From an uncultured Spirochaetaceae bacterium (GTDB lineage: Bacteria; Spirochaetota; Spirochaetia; Treponematales; Treponemataceae), in contig CACXDK010000219.1 of NCBI GenBank assembly GCA_902766345.1, positions 1-11,690 of the forward strand: a stretch of DNA of 11,690 nt, given 5' to 3'. Below are positions 1-7,401 of this stretch, in pieces. The notes beneath the pieces were generated by a model, which was not told the DNA's origin, ran no database searches, and saw nothing but the letters and a program-made list of their open reading frames with translations. Within the stretch, counting starts at the first letter, position 1. The number at the start of each line of letters is the position of its first letter. The position numbers and the translations under genes are program-made.

Positions 1-486
1 GTATTTGATGAGCATTACGACATTGTACCAATTCTTCATGTACCTGAAATCATTACAAAGTTTAAGTCTTTGCGTGGCTATGACATTAAGAAATACGAAG
101 CAAAAACAAAATCAAAAGTATACCGTATTCTTATTGTTGATGACTCAGATACAACACGTCAGGTAGAAAAGACAATCCTTGAAGGAAATGGCTACAAGGT
201 AGATACTGCCGTTGACGGCATTAATGCTCTTGAAAAGATTAAGTCAAAGCAGTATGATCTTATTCTCTCCGATAAAGATATGCCTCGCATGAATGGTCTT
301 GTTCTGCTTGATAATATCAGGCATTTGGAAAACTATGCTTCCATTCCAGTTGTAGTAGTTTCTGCTGATCAAAACCCAGATATTATTGATGCATTTAAGA
401 AAGCAGGTGCAAACGCATTTATTGCAAAATCAGACTTTAAGCGCGGAAACTTAATAAACGTCATAAAGGAGTTGCTGCATGAGTAA
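1..486 (+). CDS. C-terminal part of a hybrid CheA-like chemotaxis kinase (CheW-like end plus receiver domain), 5' truncated by the window
   Basis: The frame is open from the first base, so this is the last 161 residues of a longer protein; the TTG at 70 is internal. The first ~20 residues (ending in VPILHVPEII) resemble the last strands of a CheW-like domain. A linker leads to a receiver domain at visible residues ~40-160. The acidic pair is in ILIVDDSDTTR, the phosphoacceptor Asp is in SDKDMPRMNG (codon 271-273), a Ser sits in VVVVSAD, and the conserved Lys is in FIAKSDF (codon 427-429). All residues needed for phosphotransfer are present. The segment TTRQVEKTILEGNGYKV is typical of receivers fused to CheA. 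CheV (CheW plus receiver) is the main alternative, since no kinase domain is visible. The receiver would act as phosphate sink or output inside a cytoplasmic chemosensory array. The gene overlaps the cyclase gene by 8 nt, so the two are co-translated. Confidence 0.8.
   Translation, partial: VFDEHYDIVPILHVPEIITKFKSLRGYDIKKYEAKTKSKVYRILIVDDSDTTRQVEKTILEGNGYKVDTAVDGINALEKIKSKQYDLILSDKDMPRMNGLVLLDNIRHLENYASIPVVVVSADQNPDIIDAFKKAGANAFIAKSDFKRGNLINVIKELLHE
465..471 (+). promoter_or_regulatory. Ribosome binding site of the cyclase gene, inside the upstream gene
   Basis: AAAGGAG lies 7 nt before the ATG at 479 and within the last codons of the receiver protein. It supports the overlapping start at 479 and translation from the same message as the upstream gene. 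Confidence 0.75.
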
Positions 487-2332
487 AAAAATTCTTATTT
501 TAGAAACCTCTGTTACGATACAAAAACTCTTTACAACAACATTGGATGCAGATGAATATAATTTCCAGTTTATGAACAACGGCAAAGACTTTATATTCAA
601 AATTTTCGATTTTATTCCAGATGTTGTTCTTATAAATGCAGAACTAGAAGGCAGTTTTGAAATTGTAAAGATTATCAGGGAAATTCCTTGTTTTAAGTCT
701 CTCCCTATAGGAATGTATTCCAACACAAGCAGTCCGTTTGTAAAGCAATCTGCTTTAGATGCAGGAGCACATTCTTATGTAGCAATTGAGCCAAAGACAA
801 TTCTGATAAATATTGATGAGCTCATACAGATTTCTTCTTCAAGCGATGTTGATAAATCTCAAATTCTTGTTGCAAAGAAAGAGATGAATGATGCAAAACT
901 TTTTGAAATAACTTCTTCTATATTGGCTAAAAACAGAAAGGTAGAATTTATTTTAAAAAACCTGCTTAACTTTCAAAAGAACATAAGTTCCTTGGAAGAT
1001 GTTGTTTATGCATTCTTAATACTTATAGCAGAGTTGTGTGAAGTTCCTGTTGCGAGCATGTATCTTATTGAAAATGATGGGCCACACGCTTACGGAGTCA
1101 TTTCAGATAACATTCCAGAGCAGGAAAAATTAGACTTCCAGAAAGTATGTACTACAGACTTTGAAGAAATCTATACAAATTCAAGTATCTCAAATCTTGT
1201 TCCAAAGTTTATTGAAAATCCAGAACTGCTCAATAAATTTTATGAAAAGAATGTACAGCTTTCTTCTTATGCAAAAGAAATACTTTACGCTTATGACGGA
1301 AATCCTTTTGGAACAATCCATGTCGTGCGTGCAGGAAACTTTACAAAAGAACAGAGCGATTTCTTTTCGTTCTGTTGCCAGAATATCAGAACGCTCATGG
1401 AGCAGACGCTTATAGTAAAAGCTAAAATTTTCTTTGAGCAGAGAATTCGTCATGCATTCGGAAGATTCGTTCCTGAACAGATTATTGATGAACTTGTTAA
1501 GACTTCAAGTGAAAATGAAAAGGTTGCTGTCGGAGAAAAAAGAGAAGTTGCCATTCTTTTCAGTGATATACGCTCATTTACAAATATTAGTGAACTTAAT
1601 AAGCCAGAAGTTCTTGTTGGCTTCTTGAACCGCTACTTTACTACAATGGTTGAAATCATCAAAAAGCATGGTGGTACTGTTGATAAATTCATTGGCGATG
1701 CAATCATGGCTCTGTTTGGTACTCCAGTAAGTTATGAAGATAACGCACGCAGAGCTGTTGCTGCAGCTTATGAAATGAGAGAAGCTCTTGAGACTCTTGA
1801 ACTTGGCGATCTTATTATGCCTAAAGGCATGAAGTTTAACATTGGCATAGGCATTCACTATGGAGATGTTATTGCAGGTTCATTGGGTTCAAAAGATAAA
1901 ACGGACTATACGGTTATTGGAGATAATGTAAACCTTGCAAGCCGTCTTGAAGGTCTTACTAAAACTTATGGTGTTCAGGTGCTTGTAAGTGAAAGCGTAA
2001 AGGAAGATACAGAACGTTTGCCAGACGCAAAAAATCAGTTCTCGTTCCGTTACATGGATGACGTTAAAGTAAAAGGAAAAGCAATTGCTGTTCCTATTTT
2101 TGCTGTTGACCGTTCTCCTAATGAATTCCCAGCCTTGTACAAGGACTACTATAACAAAGGCATGGATTTATACAAACAGGGAATTTTTAATCTTGCAAAA
2201 GAATATTTTGAAAAAGCACTTCTCGAAGTAGCAGAGGATAAGGCTTCAAAACTGATGATTTCCCGTTGTACGGAATTCATTGCAAATCCTCCGGAGAACT
2301 GGGATGGAGCAATAACATTTAATACAAAATAA
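479..2332 (+). CDS. Class IIIb adenylyl cyclase with N-terminal pseudo-receiver, GAF-like domain and TPR-like tail
   Basis: Predicted to make cAMP from ATP in the cytoplasm; 617 residues with no signal peptide or membrane helix. Residues 3-118 have a receiver-like pattern, but the acidic pair is replaced by ET (9-10), the phosphoacceptor position in DVVLINAELEG is Asn53, and the conserved Lys is replaced by Glu104, so it should not be phosphorylated. Residues ~165-315 look like a GAF domain, followed by the linker RHAFGRFVPEQIIDELV. The cyclase domain (~353-545) has metal-binding Asp363 (LFSDIRSFT) and Asp407 (DKFIGDAIM), substrate Lys403 and Thr478 (DYTVIGDNVNLASR), and Asn485 and Arg489 for the transition state. 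The Lys/Thr pair is the class IIIb adenylyl cyclase signature, a bicarbonate-responsive group in studied members. Residues ~553-600 resemble one TPR hairpin. The 8-nt overlap with a CheA-type gene suggests the cyclase is coupled to chemosensory signalling; the GAF ligand is unknown. Confidence 0.9.
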   Translation: MSKKILILETSVTIQKLFTTTLDADEYNFQFMNNGKDFIFKIFDFIPDVVLINAELEGSFEIVKIIREIPCFKSLPIGMYSNTSSPFVKQSALDAGAHSYVAIEPKTILINIDELIQISSSSDVDKSQILVAKKEMNDAKLFEITSSILAKNRKVEFILKNLLNFQKNISSLEDVVYAFLILIAELCEVPVASMYLIENDGPHAYGVISDNIPEQEKLDFQKVCTTDFEEIYTNSSISNLVPKFIENPELLNKFYEKNVQLSSYAKEILYAYDGNPFGTIHVVRAGNFTKEQSDFFSFCCQNIRTLMEQTLIVKAKIFFEQRIRHAFGRFVPEQIIDELVKTSSENEKVAVGEKREVAILFSDIRSFTNISELNKPEVLVGFLNRYFTTMVEIIKKHGGTVDKFIGDAIMALFGTPVSYEDNARRAVAAAYEMREALETLELGDLIMPKGMKFNIGIGIHYGDVIAGSLGSKDKTDYTVIGDNVNLASRLEGLTKTYGVQVLVSESVKEDTERLPDAKNQFSFRYMDDVKVKGKAIAVPIFAVDRSPNEFPALYKDYYNKGMDLYKQGIFNLAKEYFEKALLEVAEDKASKLMISRCTEFIANPPENWDGAITFNTK

Positions 2333-2349
2333 AACAGATAGGTTTTTAT

Positions 2350-4380
2350 ATGCCTTTTGGAGAAAATTTAAAATCAGAACTCAATCCTGAACAGTATAAA
2401 GCTGTCACCACTACGGATGGTGCTATTTTAATTATAGCTGGTGCAGGAAGCGGAAAAACAAGGGTAATTACATACAGAATTGCCCACATGCTTGAAAAAG
2501 GCATTCCGCAAAGCCAGATTCTGGCACTTACATTTACAAATAAAGCAGCAAAGGAAATGTCAGACCGCATAAAAGAACTTACAGGAAGAAAATTACAAAA
2601 TCTTACTGTAAGTACTTTTCATGCTTTTGGTGTACGCATTCTGCGGCAGGATATAGAAAGATTGGGATGGCGTCCTAATTTTTCTATATATGACGAAACA
2701 GATCGTTCTGCTCTTATTAAAGAAACAGGTCGGGAATTAAAATTTACAGCAGATGCTCTCGATGTATATGCAATTGGAAATCTGTTCAGCGACATAAAAA
2801 CAGGGCGCAAAAACTGGAATGGAGACAATGATGCCTACAGAGAACTGTACGAAGGCTATCAGGAAGGCTTAAAGCTTTACAATGCAGTAGACTTTGACGA
2901 CCTTATTGTTCTGCCCATAAAGCTTTTTAGAGAGCATCCTGATGTTCTGCAAGCTTACAAAGACCGTTACAAATATATCATGGTAGATGAGTTTCAGGAC
3001 ACAAGCCACCAACAGTATGAGATGATGCATCTTCTTTCAGATAAGAACGTAGCTGTCGTTGGCGATGATGATCAGAGCATATATTCCTGGCGTGGTGCAG
3101 ATTACCAGAATATTGTAAATTTTGAAAAAGATTTTCCTCATGTAACAGAGATACGCCTTGAACAGAATTACCGTTCAACTGGAACAATTTTAGCTGCGGC
3201 AAATGGTGTAATAAAGCACAATACAAACCGCAAGGATAAATCGCTTTGGAGCGGAAATGGAAATGGCAGACCTATTGAAATTTACATGCCTGAAAATGAA
3301 GCTTCCGAAGCGGATTTTATTGCAGAAAGCATTCTTGGAATATGTGCGGAAGAAAAGCGTAAGTACGATGAGTTTGGTGTACTCATGCGCGCAAATACAC
3401 AGAGCCGTGCAATAGAAGAAGCGTTTCTTGAAAATAACATTCCCTACACCATTAGCGGTGGCATGAGTTTTTTTGAAAGAAAAGAAATAAAAGATGTAAT
3501 AAGCTACTTGCGCGTCATAGCAAACCATGACGACGACATAAACCTTTTGCGCATAATAAATACTCCAAGGCGTGGTATAGGGCGTTCCACAATAGAAGCT
3601 TTAAACAAAGTCGCTACAGACCTATCAGTCTCGCTGTGGGAAGCTATGCAGGCAATACTTTCCGCACCAGAAGAAGCATGCCCTGTTACAGAAGCAACAA
3701 AAGCTAACATTGAAGCCTTTACTGCCATTATTGAAAACAATAAAAATATGCTTAGCGGAAAAGGATTAAGCAAAAAAGTTCAAACCCTTGTAGACGATAT
3801 AAATTATTTTGATTATCTTATTGGTGAATATCCAAAAAGTGAAAAAGCTGCCCGCTTCAAGTACATGAATATAGAAAGCCTCATTAAGAGCATGGAAATG
3901 TGGGAAAATAATCCAGAACATGAAGATACGAGTTTATATGCTTATCTTAATAGGATTACCCTACTTTCGCGTGATGATCTTGATGATGGAGAAGAAGATA
4001 AAGGCAAAGTAAATGTCATGACGGTTCATGCAAGCAAGGGATTGGAATTTCCAGTAGTGTTCATTGCTGGCGCAGAAGAAGGTCTTATGCCACACATGAG
4101 GGCATTGCAGGACGGCGGAGATGCAGCAGTAGAAGAAGAACGCAGACTTTTTTATGTTGCCGTAACAAGAGCAAGAAACAGACTGATTATATCTTCATGT
4201 TTGCATCGTAGACGTCAACAGGCAACGGTAGAATGTGAACCAAGCCGTTTTCTTGATGAAATTCCAGAAAATCTTGTAAAATACCACGAGCCTTCCAAAG
4301 AGCTTGAAGCAGAAGATGCTCATGAGATGCTTCAAAATATGCTGAAAAACTTTAGCAGACCTAGAGTTCCAAAGCTGTGA
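2350..4380 (+). CDS. rep: Rep-type superfamily 1A DNA helicase (UvrD/PcrA/Rep family)
   Basis: ATP-dependent 3'-5' DNA helicase/translocase that in this family clears proteins or recombinase from DNA and helps restart stalled forks. The 676 residues match the length of E. coli Rep. All motifs are intact: Q motif LNPEQYKAVT (11-20), Walker A AGAGSGKT (30-37), Ia LTFTNKAAKEM (60-70), Walker B VDEFQDT with Asp213/Glu214, III GDDDQSIYSWRGAD (238-251), IV LEQNYRST (270-277), V VMTVHASKGLEFP (556-568) and VI FYVAVTRAR (601-609, arginine finger probably Arg607). Motif III with SWRGA, the segment SGGMSFFERKEIKDV (369-383) and EPSRFL (630-635) resemble Rep more than UvrD or PcrA. It starts 17 nt after the cyclase stop with a weak AGG site at 2340-2342, so it is probably part of the same transcript, although the functions look unrelated. 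PcrA is the alternative label. Confidence 0.93.
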   Translation: MPFGENLKSELNPEQYKAVTTTDGAILIIAGAGSGKTRVITYRIAHMLEKGIPQSQILALTFTNKAAKEMSDRIKELTGRKLQNLTVSTFHAFGVRILRQDIERLGWRPNFSIYDETDRSALIKETGRELKFTADALDVYAIGNLFSDIKTGRKNWNGDNDAYRELYEGYQEGLKLYNAVDFDDLIVLPIKLFREHPDVLQAYKDRYKYIMVDEFQDTSHQQYEMMHLLSDKNVAVVGDDDQSIYSWRGADYQNIVNFEKDFPHVTEIRLEQNYRSTGTILAAANGVIKHNTNRKDKSLWSGNGNGRPIEIYMPENEASEADFIAESILGICAEEKRKYDEFGVLMRANTQSRAIEEAFLENNIPYTISGGMSFFERKEIKDVISYLRVIANHDDDINLLRIINTPRRGIGRSTIEALNKVATDLSVSLWEAMQAILSAPEEACPVTEATKANIEAFTAIIENNKNMLSGKGLSKKVQTLVDDINYFDYLIGEYPKSEKAARFKYMNIESLIKSMEMWENNPEHEDTSLYAYLNRITLLSRDDLDDGEEDKGKVNVMTVHASKGLEFPVVFIAGAEEGLMPHMRALQDGGDAAVEEERRLFYVAVTRARNRLIISSCLHRRRQQATVECEPSRFLDEIPENLVKYHEPSKELEAEDAHEMLQNMLKNFSRPRVPKL

Positions 4381-4386
4381 TATAAT
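4378..4386 (+). promoter_or_regulatory. Possible extended -10 promoter for the lipoprotein gene
   Basis: TGATATAAT is a perfect match to an extended -10 element (TGnTATAAT). The TG comes from the stop codon of the helicase gene. No good -35 is visible at 4358-4363. Transcription would start near 4392-4394, giving a leader of only about a dozen bases with the Shine-Dalgarno at its extreme 5' end. In AT-rich DNA this could be chance. Confidence 0.35.
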
Positions 4387-4391
4387 GATTC

Positions 4392-4397
4392 AGGGAG
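4392..4397 (+). promoter_or_regulatory. Ribosome binding site of the lipoprotein gene
   Basis: AGGGAG lies 7 nt before the ATG at 4405. It is the strongest Shine-Dalgarno among the plus-strand junctions apart from that of the cyclase, and fixes the start of the signal peptide. Confidence 0.7.
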
Positions 4398-4404
4398 ATA
4401 ATAA

Positions 4405-5016
4405 ATGAAAAAATCTATTTGTATTGAATGTTGTTCTATTTTATGTGCAATGTTGCTTACACTTACACTGTTTTCTTGTGCAACAACATCGACACCTTCA
4501 AAAAACTCTTCATCAAAAGAAACTGTTAAAGAAGAAGCGGTAAAAGAGGAAAATGCTGCTAAACCTAAAGAAGAATTCCACGAAACCGTAAAATCAGTTC
4601 CGACTATTACATCAAAAGGCAGAGGCATAAAAATAGAAGCTGAAGATATGTTTCTAGACGGTCTTACATTGTACAAAGACAACTCTGCAAGTAAAGGCTA
4701 CGCTGTAAAGGTTTCACAGCATAGTGTTGCAAAGTGTAAGGTTGTACTTTCTGCAGGAACATGGGAATGTCTTGTAAGCGAACAGGCATTTCACACAGAT
4801 AAATCAGAACTGTTTATAAATATTTCTGGAACATATTATAAAATTTATCCAAGTAATCCTCCTCTTGGTTCTTGGGAGCTAACAACCCGTTCTCCTGTTT
4901 ATATACATCTTGAACAGGAAACAACAGTTAATGTAAGCATTAATGCAGACAGTCCTTATGAAACTGGTTCCGCAGGAATGAATATTGACTACATTCAGTT
5001 TGTACGGACAAATTAA
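4405..5016 (+). CDS. Lipoprotein with a carbohydrate-binding-module-like (CBM6/35-type) beta domain
   Basis: 203 residues. The N-terminus is a lipoprotein signal peptide: Lys2/Lys3, a hydrophobic stretch and the lipobox LFSC with lipidated Cys25. A low-complexity Ser/Lys/Glu/Ala-rich linker (~26-60) would hold the domain away from the membrane. Residues ~72-203 begin with IKIEAEDM and end with GMNIDYIQFVR. An IEAED opening and an N-I-D-x-I closing strand are hallmarks of CBM6/CBM35-like beta-sandwiches, with GTWECLVSEQ in the middle resembling the usual strand that follows a G-T/S-Y/W turn. No catalytic domain is attached, so a binding or structural role on the cell surface or in the periplasm is inferred; the ligand is unknown. 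The gene follows the helicase by 24 nt and ends one base from the convergent gene on the other strand. The fold assignment rests on these short motifs only. Confidence 0.8.
   Translation: MKKSICIECCSILCAMLLTLTLFSCATTSTPSKNSSSKETVKEEAVKEENAAKPKEEFHETVKSVPTITSKGRGIKIEAEDMFLDGLTLYKDNSASKGYAVKVSQHSVAKCKVVLSAGTWECLVSEQAFHTDKSELFINISGTYYKIYPSNPPLGSWELTTRSPVYIHLEQETTVNVSINADSPYETGSAGMNIDYIQFVRTN
4997..5014 (+). terminator. Weak candidate terminator hairpin at the end of the lipoprotein gene
   Basis: AGTTTGT (4997-5003) and ACAAATT (5008-5014) pair over 7 bp, including one G-U, around a 4-nt loop, followed by the AT-rich run TAAATTATTTT. The stem is AT-rich and overlaps the stop codon, so termination would be inefficient. 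A second stem, CTCCTGTC (5040-5047) with GGCAGGAG (5054-5061), lies just beyond inside the convergent gene but has no T run after it. Confidence 0.2.
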
Positions 5017-5017
5017 A

Positions 5018-6154
5018 TTATTTTCCTAAATCAAGCATTCTCCTGTCATAAGAGGCAGGAGGATCTTCGATTATGCTCCAGTCAAAGTCTAACACTCCAT
5101 GAGGAGGAAATAAAGGTTCTGGCTTTGGCTTTTTACGGGCATTATGTTCTTTTATAATATCCATCAAAGACTTTGACCCATCTGTAAGTGTAAGATAAGG
5201 TTCTCCAAAAGCACAGATTGTAGCAGTTCTAACAGTATAAGAACTTTCTTCTCCATTTTCATCAACATTCTTTTTCTGTACAAGAACAGAATTTAATGTA
5301 TAGGACTCTGGTAAAGACGGGCTTTTATCAATGTTGCGAATATTATTTCTACGTCCTACAGTACAAGTATATACTTTTCCTGCACTAAGTATATGTTTTG
5401 GAACTTTATAAGTTATGTCTCCATCTGTAAAAACAGCTTCTGCATTTTCATCATACGCCATATCAGTATACCAATACCTTATCTGATATACAGCATCTTT
5501 TGTAATATAGTACGAAAGTAATTCTGTTGAAGTAATGGGAGGACTTACAAGAATACCATTTGCACTGCCTGTATCTTTCCAATACCCTTCAAGAATATTC
5601 TCTGACTGTATGGTAATATCTTTTAGAAGAGAACTTTTTGGAACAGAATCACTGTCTTCTGGTCTTAACGCAAAGTTCAAATATAGTTTATTTCCTATAA
5701 CAGCTATAGGCACATGGTAAGTATCTTCACCACCAAGTTTATGACTTGCATACTTAATTTCCATGTCCCAAGCTCCACTATTCAAGGTTTCTGCAGTAAG
5801 TACATCTCCATCTGCCTGAACAACAGCCTTATCAAAATTTTCAGTGTATAAAACATCAGTTAAAGGAGTAAAATGCAATTCTATTTTTTCAGGAGTACGA
5901 GTTTCTGCGTCATTACGATCTCTAGGCACAGCCTGAGACTGTTCATTTGTTTCTGCAGCCCTATCATCATACCACTGATAAAAAGTCCGCAGAACAATAG
6001 AAGAAGTATCAAACACAACATAACGACTGTCATTTTCCCATATTCCACCAAGAAGTTCAGGAACACTTTCATCTACAGATACTACAGCCTGCGCAAAAGT
6101 TTGAGAAATCTGAAAAATCAGGACAAATATTATAAATAATAGAGTCTTTTTCAC
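5018..6154 (-). CDS. Exported protein of unknown function with two similar GxW-type modules
   Basis: 378 residues starting at GTG (6154). I do not recognise a named family. The N-terminus is a clear Sec signal peptide (two Lys, hydrophobic residues 4-16, likely cleavage after TFA at 21), and there is no lipobox, so the product should be periplasmic or surface-associated. Two segments look alike: LLGGIWENDSRYVVF (34-48) followed by LRTFYQWYDD (55-64), and ILEGYWKDTGSANGILV (187-203) followed by YQIRYWYTDM (223-232). Each starts with a G-x-W-like turn and leads to an aromatic strand, a pattern seen in lipocalin-like beta-barrels, so two tandem small barrels are possible. The C-terminus is Lys/Pro-rich (341-351) and polar. 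The gene is the last of the minus-strand set, 32 nt after thiI, with no strong Shine-Dalgarno. Upstream ATG triplets are out of frame and hit stops. Confidence 0.8.
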   Translation of the reverse strand: MKKTLLFIIFVLIFQISQTFAQAVVSVDESVPELLGGIWENDSRYVVFDTSSIVLRTFYQWYDDRAAETNEQSQAVPRDRNDAETRTPEKIELHFTPLTDVLYTENFDKAVVQADGDVLTAETLNSGAWDMEIKYASHKLGGEDTYHVPIAVIGNKLYLNFALRPEDSDSVPKSSLLKDITIQSENILEGYWKDTGSANGILVSPPITSTELLSYYITKDAVYQIRYWYTDMAYDENAEAVFTDGDITYKVPKHILSAGKVYTCTVGRRNNIRNIDKSPSLPESYTLNSVLVQKKNVDENGEESSYTVRTATICAFGEPYLTLTDGSKSLMDIIKEHNARKKPKPEPLFPPHGVLDFDWSIIEDPPASYDRRMLDLGK

Positions 6155-6186
6155 AATATCATTATCGGAGTGTCACAGGAATAGCA

Positions 6187-7401
6187 TTAATTAGCGTTTA
6201 ATGCCCATTTTTCACTTATTGTATCACGCAAAGAAAAACGAACAATCTTACGTTCATCAAAAGCTTTCTGGATAAGTTCATCAACTTCCATTGCTTCATA
6301 AATCTTTTTAGATTCTTCGACATCAGCTTTCAAGATTGGATGACGAGGACTAAAAAGAACGCAACAGTCTTCATACGGCAAAATAGAAGTATCATAAGTA
6401 CCAATTTCATGAGCGGTATCCATAATTTCTTCCTTATCAAGACCTATTAAAGGACGAACAAGTGGATACGCAGCAAAGCTCTCTGTTACCTTAAGATTTT
6501 CAACAGTCTGACTTGCAACCTGACCAAGACTTTCACCTGTAATGATACAATCAGCTTGAATACGTTCTGAAAGCATATTTGCAGCTTTCATCATGCAAAG
6601 TCGTAGCATGAGTGTACTATATGCTTCTGGAGCTTTAGATTTAATTTTCATTTGAACATCAGTAAATGAAATAATATTCAAATGCGTATCTACTCCGTAA
6701 TCTGCAATTATATGAGCAAGATCTTCAACTTTTTTCTGAGCTTCTTCCGAAGTATAAGGATAAGAATGAAAATAAACACATTCCACTTTCATACCGCGTC
6801 TCATCATACGGTATCCTGCAACAGGACTGTCCAAGCCACCACTCAAAAGAAGAAGACCTTTTCCACTTACTCCCACAGGAAGTCCACGACATGTTTTTTT
6901 CTGATCTGAATATATGTAGCAAACATCACGAACTTCAACATGAATAACTATATCAGGATTATGCAAATCAACATTAAGAATGCCGTTATCAAAAGCACCA
7001 GCAGCACCTTCAACACAAATCTGATAAGAATTAAGCGGGAAATTTTTATCCTCACGACGAGCTTCTATCTTAAAAGTTTTTGCACCCGCATCTCTTGCCT
7101 TTTCTGCAATTTCCTGAACTTTTGCCTTTATGCTCTCAATATCTTTTGAAACTGTTGCAACTTTTGCCCATCCTGTAATTCCAATGAGATGATCCAAGGC
7201 ATATTCAACAGCTTTACATGATTCTGGTGAACAGAATATATAAAGGCGACCTGCCTGAGTGTGAATCTTAGCTTCTACAGATTCCAAAGCGAGCCTTGCA
7301 TTTTTTACCAATTGCTTTTCAAAAAACTTTACATTACTGCCTTTTAAAGTAAGCTCTCCTACTTTACCAAGATAACATTCCATAAGTTCAGACCTCGACA
7401 T
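6187..7401 (-). CDS. thiI: tRNA uracil 4-sulfurtransferase ThiI (no rhodanese domain)
   Basis: Adenylates U8 of tRNA and, with sulfur from a cysteine desulfurase, makes 4-thiouridine, a near-UV sensor base; in some bacteria ThiI also feeds thiazole synthesis. 404 residues: N-terminal ferredoxin-like region with GKVGELTLKG (12-21), THUMP domain (~65-170), and a PP-loop pyrophosphatase domain with SGGLDSPVAGYR (187-198). GESLGQVASQT (289-299) is a typical ThiI motif. Cys346/Cys347 in YEDCCVLFSPRHP match the conserved Cys that acts in sulfur transfer. It ends without the rhodanese domain of the E. coli enzyme, as in B. subtilis ThiI. The ATG at 7401 forms a TAATG overlap with the upstream barrel gene and has only a weak Shine-Dalgarno. 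The ATG at 7383 (residue 7) has GAGG at 7396-7393, 9 nt away, and is a strong alternative start that keeps the whole domain. Confidence 0.93.
   Translation of the reverse strand: MSRSELMECYLGKVGELTLKGSNVKFFEKQLVKNARLALESVEAKIHTQAGRLYIFCSPESCKAVEYALDHLIGITGWAKVATVSKDIESIKAKVQEIAEKARDAGAKTFKIEARREDKNFPLNSYQICVEGAAGAFDNGILNVDLHNPDIVIHVEVRDVCYIYSDQKKTCRGLPVGVSGKGLLLLSGGLDSPVAGYRMMRRGMKVECVYFHSYPYTSEEAQKKVEDLAHIIADYGVDTHLNIISFTDVQMKIKSKAPEAYSTLMLRLCMMKAANMLSERIQADCIITGESLGQVASQTVENLKVTESFAAYPLVRPLIGLDKEEIMDTAHEIGTYDTSILPYEDCCVLFSPRHPILKADVEESKKIYEAMEVDELIQKAFDERKIVRFSLRDTISEKWALNAN
7393..7396 (-). promoter_or_regulatory. Shine-Dalgarno favouring the internal thiI start
   Basis: GAGG on the minus strand sits 9 nt before the ATG at 7383, inside the reading frame that begins at 7401. 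The 7401 ATG lacks an equally good site and would depend on reinitiation at TAATG. Confidence 0.45.

Noticed and set aside
70..486. A stand-alone 138-residue response regulator starting at TTG 70
   Set aside because: The same frame is open back to base 1 and encodes a CheW-like end, so the TTG is internal to a larger protein.
3190..3528. A 112-residue minus-strand open frame within the helicase gene
   Set aside because: The helicase frame carries all its motifs without interruption here; the antisense frame has no recognisable feature.
5040..5061. CTCCTGTC/GGCAGGAG stem as a terminator
   Set aside because: It lies inside coding sequence of the convergent gene and has no T-rich run on either side.
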